A stretch of DNA of 35,666 nucleotides, taken from CAZMXP01 sp964570285. Lineage in GTDB: Bacteria > Planctomycetota > PLA2. A program made the translations under genes and the position numbers. Where the stretch lies: the NCBI GenBank assembly GCA_964570285.1, contig CAZMXP010000050.1:1-35666 (forward strand), written 5' to 3'. The notes beneath the pieces are model-generated. The model worked only from the letters and a program-made list of their open reading frames with translations, ran no database searches and was not told the origin of the DNA. Position 1 is the stretch's first letter; every line of letters begins with the position of its first letter. Shown piece by piece: positions 24,243 through 34,062 of this stretch.

Positions 24243-27200
24243 CTAGCGGTTCTTGAGCACGACGCTTGCCAGGGTGTCCACATGCCCGGGGGCGGAGACG
24301 CGGACGGTGACGCGGAAGCGTGCGCCGGGCGCGGTGGGCCAGCTCGTTGTGGAGAGGTTGTAGAGGTACTGGCCGTCCGCGGGCCGCATCGCGACGCCGT
24401 TGTCGTTGGACGCCCCGCTGTCTTCGACGAGTTCGTTCGCGACCGGGGTCCCTGAGCCGTCGATCCTCTCGACGCTGTCGATCATCGCCGACACTCCCGT
24501 CTGCGCGATGTTCTCGCAGTAGACGCGGATCTTCACCGGGACCGTGCGGCCCGGTTGGATGAGGTTGTCCACGTTCCCGTCCAGCGGCCGCTGGAAGCGG
24601 ACGTCGAAGGGGCCCTTGAGCACGGTGACCGCGACGGTCATTTCGCTTGCATTCCCGTCGTCGTCGGTGGTCGTCACGGTGACCGGTGTGGTGCCGGGCC
24701 CGACCGACGCGGGGGCGACGACCAGAGCGGGCTCGGTGTCGCAGTTGTCACTGGCCGAGATGCCCAGCGAGGCCGCGCTCACCGTCAGCGGGCTCCCGCA
24801 GCAGTCGGTGACCAGCGTCACGGCGGAGGGGCCCGAGAGCAGGGGCGCCTCGCGGTCCTCGACGGTGATGTTGAAGCTGCACACGGATTCGTTGCCCGAG
24901 TGGTCGCGGGCCGTGCAGGCGACCGTGGTCGTGCCCACGGGGAAGGGATCCCCGGACTGCACCGGCCCCCACGGCGCCTCGCAGGTCACGCCCGCGTCGG
25001 GGTCGCACTCGTCCGTCGCCGTGACCTCGAAGGCCACGAACGCGAAGCACTCGCCCGCCTCGTTGCCGACGACGACGTCCTCGGGGCAGAGGATCACGGG
25101 CGCCTCGTCGTCGATGATGCGCACGGCGAACGCGCAGGTCGCGCTGTTCCCGCCGCCGTCGGTCGCGGTGCAGGTGACCATGTGCTCACCTACGCCGAAG
25201 GGGGTGCCCGACGGGTCCACGGGGCGACCCTCCTGGTCCTCGCAGGTGACCGAGACGGCGCCGCTCAGGTCGTTCGCAAGCACATCGAAGGCGACGACCG
25301 TCCCCCCAGCCTCGCAGTGCCGCTCGATGGGATCGGGGCAGACGAGGAAGACCGGTGGCGTCGTGTCCACGACGGTGACGTCGAAGACACAGGCGCTCGT
25401 GTTTCCCGTCGCGTCGCGCGCCGTGGCGGTGACGGAGGTCCTCCCGAGCGCGAGAGCGCCGGGTGCCAACGTGACGATCGGGTTGGGGTCGCACGCGTCG
25501 GTGGCGCTGATACCGAGGAGCGCCGCATCGACGGGTGTCAGGGGCGCCACCAGCTCGATCGTCTGCTCTTCGCAGCCCGCGAGCACCGGCGCGATGGTGT
25601 CCTCGATCTGCACGGCGAACTGCGCGCTCGCGACGACCGTCGCTCCGTCGAGCAGCTCGATCCGCACCGTAGACGCACCGTGCGGGAAAAGGACCGGTCC
25701 GACCCCGTACTGCTGCTGCACGGGGTTCGAAACCTGGAGGAGCAGGCGGTTCCCCGTCACGTCGTGGACGCGCAGCAGATCGGCCGTGCCGGGCGTGACA
25801 TCGAAGAGGAAGTTCACCGTCGATCCCTCGCCGTCCGGGTCGTCACACTCCTGGACGATGGCGGCGGGGGCGCCGATGCTCGCGGTGAGCGCCTCGGAGT
25901 CGACCCTGCGGATGCGCTGGTTGCCCGTGTCGGCCACGAAGAGATTCCCGGCACCATCCACGGCGACTCCCGACGGGAAGTTGAGGCGCGCTGCGATCGC
26001 AGGCCCCCCGTCCCCCGCAAAACCCGCTCCGGTACTTACGACGGTGCTGATCGTGCCGTCAGGCGCCATGATGCGAATGCGGTTGTTCCCCCTGTCCGCG
26101 ATGTAGACGTTCGCGTCCGCATCCACGGCGACGCCGCACGGCGATCTCATGCTGGCGGCCGTTGCGGGCCCGCCATCTCCCGAGAAGCCGAAGATGCCAT
26201 TTCCCGCGACGGTACTGATCGTGCCGTCCGGAGCAACCTTCCGCAGCCGGTTGTTGCCCTGGTCCGCGATGAGGAGGTTCCCGCCGCCGTCCACGTCTAC
26301 CGCGGACGGGAAGTTCAGGCGCGCGGAGGTCGCCGGCCCGCCATCGCCCGCGAAACCGCCGATGCCGGTGCCAGCGACGGTGGAGATCGTGCCGTCGGGC
26401 GCGACCCTTCGCACGCGGTTGTTCTGGGAGTCCGCGATGAAGAGCTCGCCGCCAGCACCGACGACGACTCCGACCGGGAATCTCAGGCTCGCAGACGTTG
26501 CAGGGCCGCCATCGCCGAAAGCGCCGGCAAAGCCGTTTCCCGCGACGGTTGTGATCGTGCCGTCGGGCGCGATCTTCCGGACGCGGTTGTTCCGCGTGTC
26601 CGCGACCAGGACATTCCCCCCCGCGTCGACGTCAACCCCGGACGGGTCTCCGAAGCTGGCGGCCGTCGCGGGCCCGCCGTCTCCCGAGAAGCCAAACGTG
26701 CCGTTTCCGGCAACCGTGCCTATCGTCCCGTCCGCCGCCACCCTCCGGATGCGCTGGTTGGTGGTGTCTGCGATGAAGAGGTTCCCGCTGCCGTCCACGG
26801 CGACTCCGGCCGGGTCTGACAGGCTCGCCTCAGTGGCAATTCCGCCATCACCTGAGAAGCGATTCGTCCCGTTCCCCGCGACGGTTGTAATGGTGCCGTC
26901 CGGGGCCACCTTGCGCAGGCGCCGGTTGCCTTGGTCCGCTATCAACAGGTTTCCAGCGCCGTCCGTGCCCACCCCGCGCGGCTGATTCAGCGTCGCCGAG
27001 ATGGCGGGTCCCCCATCGCCCGCGAAGCCGCCGACGCCCGTGCCCGCGACCGTGGTGATCGTGCCGTCAGGGGCGACACGACGGATGCGGTGGTTGCCCG
27101 TGTCTCCGATCAAGAGGTTCCCGCCTGCATCGAGCCCCACGCCCCGCGGGCTGTTCAAGCGCGCCGAGGTCGCGGCGCCACCGTCGCCCGAGAAGCCGAC

Positions 27201-28001
27201 GCTCCCGGTACCGGCGATCGTGGCGATCGTTCCGTCCGGCGACACTCGGCGGATGCGATGGTTGTTCGTATCCGCGAAAAAGGTGTTCCCTCCCCCGTCC
27301 ACAGCGACGGCCTGCGGAGCGCTGAGGCGAGCCGAAGTAGCGGCGCCGCCGTCGCCGGAGAAGCCGGCGGCCCCGGTGCCAGCGAGCGTGCTGATGGTGC
27401 CGTCCGGAGTCACGATCCGGATGCAGTGGTTGCTCTGATCCGCGACAAAGACGCTCCCGGCGGCGTCGAGCGCAACGCCACTCGGGAAGTTGAGGCGCGC
27501 CAAAGTTGCGGCGCCGCCATCGCCCGAGAAACCGGCAGTCCCAGTCCCGGCCATGGTGCTTATGGTGCCGTCCACCGACACCTTCCGGATGCGATGGTTG
27601 CCCGTGTCGCCGATGTAGACGTTTCCGCCCCCATCCACCGCAACCCCCAACGGGTTGAAGAGACGGGCCAGCGTCGCGAGTCCGCCATCGCCCGAGGAGC
27701 CAGCGATGCCGTTCCCGGCGAAGGTGGTGATTGTGCCGTCCGGAGACACCTTGCGGATGCGATTGTTAAAGGTGTCCGCGATCAGGATGTTTCCTCCCCC
27801 GTCGATCGCGAAGGCCGGAGGACTCAGGTTGGCGGCCGTCGCAGGCCCCCCGTCCCCCGCGCCCCCCCCCGCGACCGTCTGGATCGTCCCCGGCGGATCC
27901 GCCGCAAGCGCCCCTCCCACGGCCAGCATGAGGACCGCCGCCACGCCCCAGCGCCGCGCGCGCCTCGCCACACTTCCGCGCCCCTGCTCGAATCCTCTCA
28001 T
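24243..28001 (-). CDS. very large secreted NHL-repeat and HYR-domain protein
   Basis: 1,252 residues, ATG 28001 with GGAGG 6 nt upstream (an in-frame ATG six codons earlier has no site). A signal peptide with basic start ends near ALAADPPG. About twelve NHL repeats of 56 residues follow, each reading roughly 'GTI.TVAGNG..GFSGDGG', 'A..A.L..P.GVAVD..GN' and 'LFIADT.NNRIRRV'. Together they would form two six-bladed propellers. After about residue 710 come a beta domain and four HYR-like Ig modules (each near D..APVI..C), two with paired Cys, and a C-terminal module starting PVKIRVYC. Such proteins usually bind other proteins or sugars at the cell surface or in the matrix. The gene has its own putative ECF promoter at 28128-28158. 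Confidence 0.88.
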   Translation of the reverse strand: MRGFEQGRGSVARRARRWGVAAVLMLAVGGALAADPPGTIQTVAGGGAGDGGPATAANLSPPAFAIDGGGNILIADTFNNRIRKVSPDGTITTFAGNGIAGSSGDGGLATLARLFNPLGVAVDGGGNVYIGDTGNHRIRKVSVDGTISTMAGTGTAGFSGDGGAATLARLNFPSGVALDAAGSVFVADQSNHCIRIVTPDGTISTLAGTGAAGFSGDGGAATSARLSAPQAVAVDGGGNTFFADTNNHRIRRVSPDGTIATIAGTGSVGFSGDGGAATSARLNSPRGVGLDAGGNLLIGDTGNHRIRRVAPDGTITTVAGTGVGGFAGDGGPAISATLNQPRGVGTDGAGNLLIADQGNRRLRKVAPDGTITTVAGNGTNRFSGDGGIATEASLSDPAGVAVDGSGNLFIADTTNQRIRRVAADGTIGTVAGNGTFGFSGDGGPATAASFGDPSGVDVDAGGNVLVADTRNNRVRKIAPDGTITTVAGNGFAGAFGDGGPATSASLRFPVGVVVGAGGELFIADSQNNRVRRVAPDGTISTVAGTGIGGFAGDGGPATSARLNFPSAVDVDGGGNLLIADQGNNRLRKVAPDGTISTVAGNGIFGFSGDGGPATAASMRSPCGVAVDADANVYIADRGNNRIRIMAPDGTISTVVSTGAGFAGDGGPAIAARLNFPSGVAVDGAGNLFVADTGNQRIRRVDSEALTASIGAPAAIVQECDDPDGEGSTVNFLFDVTPGTADLLRVHDVTGNRLLLQVSNPVQQQYGVGPVLFPHGASTVRIELLDGATVVASAQFAVQIEDTIAPVLAGCEEQTIELVAPLTPVDAALLGISATDACDPNPIVTLAPGALALGRTSVTATARDATGNTSACVFDVTVVDTTPPVFLVCPDPIERHCEAGGTVVAFDVLANDLSGAVSVTCEDQEGRPVDPSGTPFGVGEHMVTCTATDGGGNSATCAFAVRIIDDEAPVILCPEDVVVGNEAGECFAFVAFEVTATDECDPDAGVTCEAPWGPVQSGDPFPVGTTTVACTARDHSGNESVCSFNITVEDREAPLLSGPSAVTLVTDCCGSPLTVSAASLGISASDNCDTEPALVVAPASVGPGTTPVTVTTTDDDGNASEMTVAVTVLKGPFDVRFQRPLDGNVDNLIQPGRTVPVKIRVYCENIAQTGVSAMIDSVERIDGSGTPVANELVEDSGASNDNGVAMRPADGQYLYNLSTTSWPTAPGARFRVTVRVSAPGHVDTLASVVLKNR
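25905..27880. repeat. tandem 168-bp repeats coding for NHL units
   Basis: The phrase TCGTGCCGTC or a close variant returns every 168 bp from 26051 to about 27731 on the plus strand, matching the 56-residue protein unit. About twelve units are present, diverged but in constant register. The block is a likely place for unequal recombination and for assembly error. Confidence 0.85.
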
Positions 28002-28127
28002 GTCTGCCTCCACCCGCACACGGGCAGCTTCTTCGACTCGTCTCGGCCGCCTTCGGGAAGACCGCCACTCAGAAAGTGCGACAACCCGACTCGGAGCGCC
28101 TCACGATTGCGCAGTCGTCCGCTACCG

Positions 28128-28158
28128 GGAGAGACGCGGTCGCGCGCCGAAACGGTCG
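28128..28158 (-). promoter_or_regulatory. putative ECF-type promoter of the NHL/HYR gene
   Basis: On the minus strand CGACCG (28153-28158) and GCGTCTCTCC (28128-28137) are separated by exactly 15 bp. The same pair with the same spacing stands before the PD40 gene at 29400 and the ECF sigma gene at 34673. A start about 7 bp downstream would give a leader of about 120 nt. The CGTC core is common in -10 elements of ECF sigmas. Confidence 0.65.
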
Positions 28159-28234
28159 GGCCTTCCGCACGCAAGTCTCATCGCCGTTTCGGGGACGGAC
28201 CGAACGGGAAGACGGCGCGGCACCCGTTCGCAAC

Positions 28235-28271
28235 GAAAGAAGGCCGCCCCGCGCGAGGCGGAGCGGCCCTA
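28235..28271 (-). terminator. probable intrinsic terminator after the PD40 gene
   Basis: On the minus strand GGGCCGCTCCGC and GCGGGGCGGCC form a GC stem (bulged) around CTCGC, followed by TTCTTTCG. It lies 20 bp after the stop of the PD40 gene and before the NHL promoter. The rest of the 289-bp gap holds that promoter and nothing else I can name. Confidence 0.6.
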
Positions 28272-28290
28272 GCCTGAGCCGTTCCGGCCG

Positions 28291-29400
28291 TCAGCGCCAG
28301 TTCACGAGCGAGAGGCCGTACTGCCCGCTGACCGATCCGGTGGTCACCTCGGGCGTGAGGTTCGTGTTCCCGCTTCCGTTCGACGCCATGCGGTAGACGT
28401 ACCAGGTCCACGAGAAGCCGTTCTGCTGGACCATGTACCGGTACGCGAGGTAGGCACCGTCCGGCGACCACCGCGGCCAGAACACGAATTGCGACATCGA
28501 CGCGCTGATGCGTTCCTTCATGGAGAGCAGCGTCTGCCGGCCGCTCCCGTCCGCGTTCATCGTCTGGATCGCCCACTTGTAGGGGTTCTTGGCCGAGCCA
28601 TCCCCGCTCTGCGACGCGAACGCGATCTTCATGCCGTCAGGAGACCAGTCGGGATCGACCCCCGAGCCGAGTTGGGAGACCGCACTGTTCGCGACCTCGA
28701 CGACGCGGATCTGCGTCCGTTGCTTGTTGGAGACCGCGAGCCTCGTCATGCCGGGCGACCACGAGTAGGAGTGGACGTCGGGCTGCGGAACGCTGCCGCC
28801 TGCGAACGTGAGGCCGAGGTAGACGGCGAAACCGGGGTTGGCCTCGAGGCCGACGACATCGCCGCTGCCGTCGAACGACAGATGCGCCGTATAGAGCCCC
28901 ACCGTCCCGTCGACGACCGTGTCCGAGGAGGTCATCCCCGTCCACTGCCGGCCGAACATGCTGATCGTTGCGCCGTCCGCGTCCTCGTCGGGGGCCCACT
29001 CGGCACCCCAATAGTCCATCATCGCCTGCCCGGTCAGCCTCACGTGGATCGCGCCATCCTCCCGCACGGCAAAGACCTCCTGCCGCACGCCTCCGAGGAC
29101 CCCCTGTTCGTTCGCGACGATCTCCCTTGTAAGGAACCACCTCTTGCCGCCGTGCAACTGCCGGCTCGCGCGGACCTCCATGTGCGTCCGCTGCACGACC
29201 GCGCGGTTGCCACCGCCCCCGTCCATGGAACCCAGCACGTACGTGATGGGGAACCCGCTGACGACTTCGGCCGTCGCCAGTTCCTGGAAGTAGATCGTCC
29301 CCGTCGGCGGCGGCGGCGTCCCCCCGCCCGGCTTGCCCGCGATCACCTCGCTCGCGACCAGCACCGCCGCGAGCGTGCATGTCACCTGTATCCAACGCAT
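28291..29400 (-). CDS. secreted PD40/TolB-like beta-propeller protein
   Basis: 369 residues from ATG 29400, with GGAGGAC just upstream; the open frame runs further back but without such a site. The signal peptide MRWIQVTCTLAAVLVASEVIAG is followed by the hinge GKPGGGTPPPPTG. Blades are marked by 'EWAPDED', 'YSWSPGMTRLAV', 'DPDWSPDGMKIAF' and 'PRWSPDGAYLAY'. The C-terminus reads GNTNLTPEV...LSLVNWR. It is about half identical by eye to the protein at 21969-23060. The role is probably binding in the periplasm or at the surface. It lies 150 bp after the kinase gene, but that gap holds its own putative ECF promoter (29456-29486), so it can be expressed alone. Confidence 0.85.
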   Translation of the reverse strand: MRWIQVTCTLAAVLVASEVIAGKPGGGTPPPPTGTIYFQELATAEVVSGFPITYVLGSMDGGGGNRAVVQRTHMEVRASRQLHGGKRWFLTREIVANEQGVLGGVRQEVFAVREDGAIHVRLTGQAMMDYWGAEWAPDEDADGATISMFGRQWTGMTSSDTVVDGTVGLYTAHLSFDGSGDVVGLEANPGFAVYLGLTFAGGSVPQPDVHSYSWSPGMTRLAVSNKQRTQIRVVEVANSAVSQLGSGVDPDWSPDGMKIAFASQSGDGSAKNPYKWAIQTMNADGSGRQTLLSMKERISASMSQFVFWPRWSPDGAYLAYRYMVQQNGFSWTWYVYRMASNGSGNTNLTPEVTTGSVSGQYGLSLVNWR

Positions 29401-29455
29401 GTCGTCCTCCCGGTCGGTTGCTCGCGCAGGCTCGTCCTGCCCGGCGCCGACAGGG

Positions 29456-29486
29456 GGAAAGACGCAAACGCGGTACAAACCGGTCG
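29456..29486 (-). promoter_or_regulatory. putative ECF-type promoter of the PD40 gene
   Basis: CGACCG (29481-29486), 15 bp, then GCGTCTTTCC (29456-29465) on the minus strand; the -10-like decamer is identical to that before the ECF sigma gene. The inferred leader is about 50 nt and carries the GGAGGAC ribosome site. Confidence 0.7.
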
Positions 29487-29550
29487 GTGCTGGCCGATGC
29501 AGGGGGGGCCCGGGGGCCGTGCCGCCCCGGCAGTGAGGCGCTCGGGCGAG

Positions 29551-32500
29551 CTACTTCGCGACTCCCAGCAACCTCCCGGCCTCCTCGCGGAATCGGACGA
29601 GCTCCGCGTCCGCGGGCTTCTGCTCCTTCAGCCACGCCACGGAGCGCTCGTACCACTTGTGCGCCTCCTCCCGCTGGCCCGCCTGCCAGTGCGCCATCGC
29701 AAGGAAAAGCCAGTCGCACGCGTCGCCGCCGTCGCGGAGCTCCGCGGCCTTCGTCAGCGCGGCGATCGCCTCCTTCCAGTTGCCGGAGCGGTAGTGCGCG
29801 ACGCCGAGGGTGTTGAGGATGGCTCCGTCCTGCGGCGCGAGCGCCGCCGCCGCGGACGCCGCCGCAAGCGCCTTCTCCGCATCCCTCACGGAGTCGTCTT
29901 CCGACGTGGCCCGCAGCCAGGCGACGTGGTTCAGACGCTGTGCGTCGAGCGGTGCCAGCGCGTGCCCCCTCTCGAGCGCTTCTACTCCGTCGCGGACGCG
30001 CCCGACGGCGAGCAGAACGTCGCCACGCGTCGTGTGAGCCTGCGCGGACTCCGGGTCGATCGTGATCGCCTTATCGCAGGCCGCGAGGGATTCGTCGTTC
30101 TGGCCCAGGGCCAACAGCGCATGGCCCCGGTTGGCGTGTGGCAAGGCGTCGTTGCCATTGATCGCGATCGCGCGGTCGAAGGCGGCCAGCGCCTCCTCGT
30201 AGCGTTCGAGCTCGCACAGCGCAGTCCCGCGGCTGTTGTGGGCCGCGGCGTCCTTCGGGTCGATGCCAATCGCGCGCTCGAAGGCCGCGAGCGCCCCTTT
30301 GTGGCTGCCCAACGTCCAGAGCGCCTCGCCGATGCTCGAACACGTGCGCGCGTCGTTCGAGTCGAGTTCGAGCGCACGATCCAGCGCGGCGAGCGCCTTC
30401 TCATGGCGGCCCAACCTCGAGAGCGCAATGCCGAGCATCAGGCACGTGTGCGCCCGGTTCGGGTCGAGTTCGAGCGCACGATCCAGCGCGGCCAGCGCCT
30501 CCTCGTCGCGGCCGAGCTTGGTCAGGACGACGCCGCGGTTGGCATGCGCGATCGCGTTGCCCCCCTCCAGACCGACGGCGCGGTCGAAGCTCGTGAGTGC
30601 GTCGGCGGGGCGGCCCAGCATGTCGCTCAGAAGCAGTCCACGCTGGAAGTGTGCGGAGAAGTTCCGGGAGTCGAGCGCGATTACGCGGTCGAACGCCACC
30701 AGCGCGTCCTCGAAGCGGCCCATCTCCTTGAGCACGAGCCCGCGTAGGGTGTGCGCGCTCACCGATGCCGGATCGATCGAGATCGCCCTGTCGCATGCCG
30801 CAAGCGCGTCGTCGTAGCGGCCGAGCATCCCGAGCAGGCTCGCGCGGTTGCTGTGCGCATGGACGGACTCCGGGGCGACGTCGATGGCGCGTTCGTACGC
30901 GGCCAGAGCGTCCGCGTGACGACCGAGCCTCGACAACGCGATCCCGCGGTTGACATGGGAAGCGCCGTCCCCGGGAACAATGGCGACTACGCGGTCGTAC
31001 GCGGACAGGGCATCCTCGTGACGGCCGAGAGTCAGCAGTGCCCATCCGCGGCGGCCGTGGGTGCCAGCATTGTTCGGGTCGATCGCGAGCGCGACGTCGT
31101 AGGCGGCGACGGCATCCTCGTAACGACCGAGGTTCTTCAGCACTTGCCCGCGGCAGCAATGTGCTACGGCGTTCCCGGGGTCCAAGGCAATGCCGCGGTC
31201 GAAACTCGCGAGCGCGTCGGCATCACGGCGCAGACCGTTGCAGAGGACGATGCCACGGTTCACGTGCGCCGAGGCGTCGCGGTCGTTGATCTCGATGGCG
31301 CGGTCGTAGGCCGCCAGCGACGCCTCGTAGCGACCCATCTTTCCGAGCGCGGCACCGCGGTTCGCGTGAGCCGCGCCTAGCCGGGGATCGATGGCGATCG
31401 CCTGATCCCACGCGGCGACCGCCTCCTCGTGCATGCCGAGCTCCTTCAGCGCACCGCCACGGTTGAGGTGAGCCTCGGCCAATCCTGGATCGAGCGTGAT
31501 CGCACGGTCTGCCGCAGCAAGGGCTTCCTCGTAACGCTTCAAGAGGAACAGCACTACGCTGCGATTGTTGTGTGCCCCGACTTGATCGGCGTCGATCTCG
31601 ATCGCCTTGTCATACGCAGCCAGCGCCTCGTCGCGGCGGTCGAGCTTCGAGAGCACCAATCCGCGTTGGATATGCAGCCACGGGATGTTGAGTTCCAACT
31701 CGAGTGCGCGGTCGAGCGCCGCGAGCGCCTCCTTGTAGCGACCGAGCGCCCACAGCGAGTGGCCGCGACCGCCGAGCGCCTTCGCGAGCCGCGGATCGAG
31801 CGCGAGGGCAATCTCGAATGCGGCCAGCGCCTGCTCCTGCCGACCGAGTTTGCTCAATGCAGCGCCGCGGGAGTAATGCGAGCTTGCGCGCCGCGGGTCG
31901 AGTTCGAGCGCGCGCTCGAACGAGGCCAGCGCCTTCTCGAAGTGGCATTGATGTTGGAACACCCAGCCGCGGCCCAAGTGAAGGGGCGCGGAAGACGGAA
32001 GGCGCACGATTCCCCGTTCGACCACGAGATCCAGCCATGCCCACTCGCTGCAGGCGAAGCACTCGCTCAGCAGGCCGCTCCACGCCTCCTCACTGCCGGC
32101 CAGCGATGCCTCTTCCAGCACGGAGGAGAAGAGTCCCGTCGCCTTGGCGTCGCGACCGAGCCGCCGCCAGAGCGAGGCCGTCCTCAGCGTGGTCGCGACC
32201 GTCCGGCCGACAACGCTCTCCGCCGTCAGCACGTCCGCGAGGGCTGCTTCGAGATCCCCCTCACTCTCGAAGAGCCGGCCCCTCCACCAGAGGGCCTGGA
32301 AGCGCGTGATCGGATGCAGGTCCGGGAGTGACAGCGTGCGCCCCATGTGCTCGATCGCGCGCTTGCGGTCGCCCCGCCGCATCGCGATGAGCCCCTCGAG
32401 AAGCAGCGACGGGCCGGTCTCCCCCCCGCTCTCCGCGAGCATCTCCTCGGCGCGGGCTCGCTCGGGCTCCCCTTGCAGAGCGAGCAGATAGGCCTTCGCC

Positions 32501-34062
32501 ATTCGGACGGGCCGCCCGGCGAGCCCGCGGGAGCCTGCTGCCTCGATGTCCGCAAGGCGCTCGTCGAAGGTCCGTCCCGGGGCGAAGGCGCGCGAGAAAA
32601 AGGCCTCGGGGCGGGAGGCGTCGAGCCGGATCGCTCGCGAGAGAAGCTCGACGGAGCGCCGGGAGGTCGGGATGTCGGCGGCCACGGGCGATGCGAGATC
32701 CTCGATGCTCCGGGTGCCGATCGTCGCGTGCTCCCGCGAGATCGCCTCCTCGGCGTCGAACCAGAGCTGCGCGTACTCGAGCGCGACTCGCGTCGCCTGC
32801 TCCGCCGCACGGCGGGCGCGCTCGCGGTGGCCGAGCGCGAGCACGGTTCCCGCAAGCAGGACGATGAGCGCTGCCGCGGCGGCCAGCTTCCCGCGGCGCC
32901 TGATCCACCGCGCCGCGCGGCGGGCGACGCTCGGTCGGCGCGCGAGGACCGGCTTGTCCTCGAGATAGCGGCGCAGGTCGTCGGCCATCTCCTGCGCCGT
33001 CGCGTAGCGGGCGCCGGGGTCCTTGGCGACCGCCTTCATCAGCACCGTCTCCAGCTCCGGCGGCACGACGCGGTTGAGCCGCCGCGGCGGCACGGGGTCC
33101 TTGAAGGCGATCTGCTCGATGACGGCGTGGGGATCGTCGCCCGGGAAGGCCTGCTCCAGCGTCAGCGCCTCGTAGAGCGTCACGCCGAGCGAGTAGACGT
33201 CGGTGCGGTGGTCGACGGGAACCCGCTTCGCGAGAGCCTGCTCCGGGCTCATGTAGCGCAGCGTGCCGAGGATGTCCCCCGTCACGGTGAGGTTGGTGTC
33301 GCACCTGCTGCGCGCGAGGCCGAAGTCGGTGATCCAGAGATGGCTCCTGCCGTCCACCATCAGGTTCGCGGGCTTCACGTCGCGGTGGATCACCCCCTCC
33401 TGATGCGCATGCTCAAGCGCCTCCGCCGCCTGCACGCCGAGCTTCGCCACGGCGCGGCAGTAGTTAGGCGTCTCCGCCGTGCGCCCCTTGGTCAGCACCT
33501 CGACGGCCTCGGACGAGGCGGAGCCTCCGCCCTGCGCGAAGGCGCGAACCTCCCGGATCACGTCCGCCAGCGTCAGCCCCTCGACATACTCCATCGCGTA
33601 GTAGTGGACCCCGCGCTCGCAGCCGACGGAGTAGACGGGCACGATGTTGGTGTGGTGCAACAGCGCCGCCGCCCTCGCCTCGTGCTTGAAGCGCGTGAGC
33701 TGCCGCTCGTCGAGCACCGACGCGAAGGGCAGCACCTTCAGCGCGACGCGTCGGCCGAGCGAGAGCTGCTCCGCCTCGTAGACGACACCCATGCCGCCGC
33801 GCCCGACCTCGCGGATCAGCCGGAAGTCGCCGATCGTCCCCTCCGGCAGCGCCGCGCCTCGCCGCTCGTCGGCGGAGAGTTCCGCCCCCGCACCCCCCAC
33901 GAATTCGAGCGCCCGCAGCGCCGCGCCGAGCTCCTTGCGCACCTCCTCGTTCGCGGCGAGCAGCGCCTCCCGGTCGGGCGCCCTCCCCGCCCGCGCCGCG
34001 GCAAGGTAGTCGTCGAGGATCCCGGCCACTTTCGCGTCGCGGTCTTCTACGGGGCGCTGCAT
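29551..34062 (-). CDS. giant membrane Ser/Thr protein kinase with about 22 TPRs
   Basis: 1,503 residues from ATG 34062, which has GGAGGAG 5 nt upstream and overlaps the end of the ECF sigma gene by 16 nt. The kinase domain (about 78-365) has GRGGMGVV, Lys109 in VALKVL, HRDVKPAN with Asp228, DFG at 246-248 and SPEQ, all consistent with activity. A single membrane helix (392-410) follows a very basic stretch. A helical region (410-680) precedes about 20 canonical TPRs in unbroken 34-residue register ('A..NRG..L..LGRYEEALAAYDRAI.IDP') and two more near the end. Such arrays bind peptides or proteins, here predicted outside the cytoplasm. Translational coupling to the sigma gene argues that the kinase controls that sigma factor. 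Confidence 0.93.
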   Translation of the reverse strand: MQRPVEDRDAKVAGILDDYLAAARAGRAPDREALLAANEEVRKELGAALRALEFVGGAGAELSADERRGAALPEGTIGDFRLIREVGRGGMGVVYEAEQLSLGRRVALKVLPFASVLDERQLTRFKHEARAAALLHHTNIVPVYSVGCERGVHYYAMEYVEGLTLADVIREVRAFAQGGGSASSEAVEVLTKGRTAETPNYCRAVAKLGVQAAEALEHAHQEGVIHRDVKPANLMVDGRSHLWITDFGLARSRCDTNLTVTGDILGTLRYMSPEQALAKRVPVDHRTDVYSLGVTLYEALTLEQAFPGDDPHAVIEQIAFKDPVPPRRLNRVVPPELETVLMKAVAKDPGARYATAQEMADDLRRYLEDKPVLARRPSVARRAARWIRRRGKLAAAAALIVLLAGTVLALGHRERARRAAEQATRVALEYAQLWFDAEEAISREHATIGTRSIEDLASPVAADIPTSRRSVELLSRAIRLDASRPEAFFSRAFAPGRTFDERLADIEAAGSRGLAGRPVRMAKAYLLALQGEPERARAEEMLAESGGETGPSLLLEGLIAMRRGDRKRAIEHMGRTLSLPDLHPITRFQALWWRGRLFESEGDLEAALADVLTAESVVGRTVATTLRTASLWRRLGRDAKATGLFSSVLEEASLAGSEEAWSGLLSECFACSEWAWLDLVVERGIVRLPSSAPLHLGRGWVFQHQCHFEKALASFERALELDPRRASSHYSRGAALSKLGRQEQALAAFEIALALDPRLAKALGGRGHSLWALGRYKEALAALDRALELELNIPWLHIQRGLVLSKLDRRDEALAAYDKAIEIDADQVGAHNNRSVVLFLLKRYEEALAAADRAITLDPGLAEAHLNRGGALKELGMHEEAVAAWDQAIAIDPRLGAAHANRGAALGKMGRYEASLAAYDRAIEINDRDASAHVNRGIVLCNGLRRDADALASFDRGIALDPGNAVAHCCRGQVLKNLGRYEDAVAAYDVALAIDPNNAGTHGRRGWALLTLGRHEDALSAYDRVVAIVPGDGASHVNRGIALSRLGRHADALAAYERAIDVAPESVHAHSNRASLLGMLGRYDDALAACDRAISIDPASVSAHTLRGLVLKEMGRFEDALVAFDRVIALDSRNFSAHFQRGLLLSDMLGRPADALTSFDRAVGLEGGNAIAHANRGVVLTKLGRDEEALAALDRALELDPNRAHTCLMLGIALSRLGRHEKALAALDRALELDSNDARTCSSIGEALWTLGSHKGALAAFERAIGIDPKDAAAHNSRGTALCELERYEEALAAFDRAIAINGNDALPHANRGHALLALGQNDESLAACDKAITIDPESAQAHTTRGDVLLAVGRVRDGVEALERGHALAPLDAQRLNHVAWLRATSEDDSVRDAEKALAAASAAAALAPQDGAILNTLGVAHYRSGNWKEAIAALTKAAELRDGGDACDWLFLAMAHWQAGQREEAHKWYERSVAWLKEQKPADAELVRFREEAGRLLGVAK

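Noticed and set aside
19362..24455. A 1,697-codon plus-strand open frame
   Set aside because: It spans the antisense of kinase, propeller, sigma and other genes. Composition is that of a GC shadow frame and no domain is seen.
24243..28001. Regular spacing of similar blocks as a CRISPR array
   Set aside because: The 168-bp units are translated NHL repeats without a constant repeat/unique spacer structure.
29510..29530. Hairpin with CCGGGG/CCCCGG stem after the giant kinase gene, as a terminator
   Set aside because: Only a 6-bp stem and no T-tract. It may slow transcription but is too weak to call.
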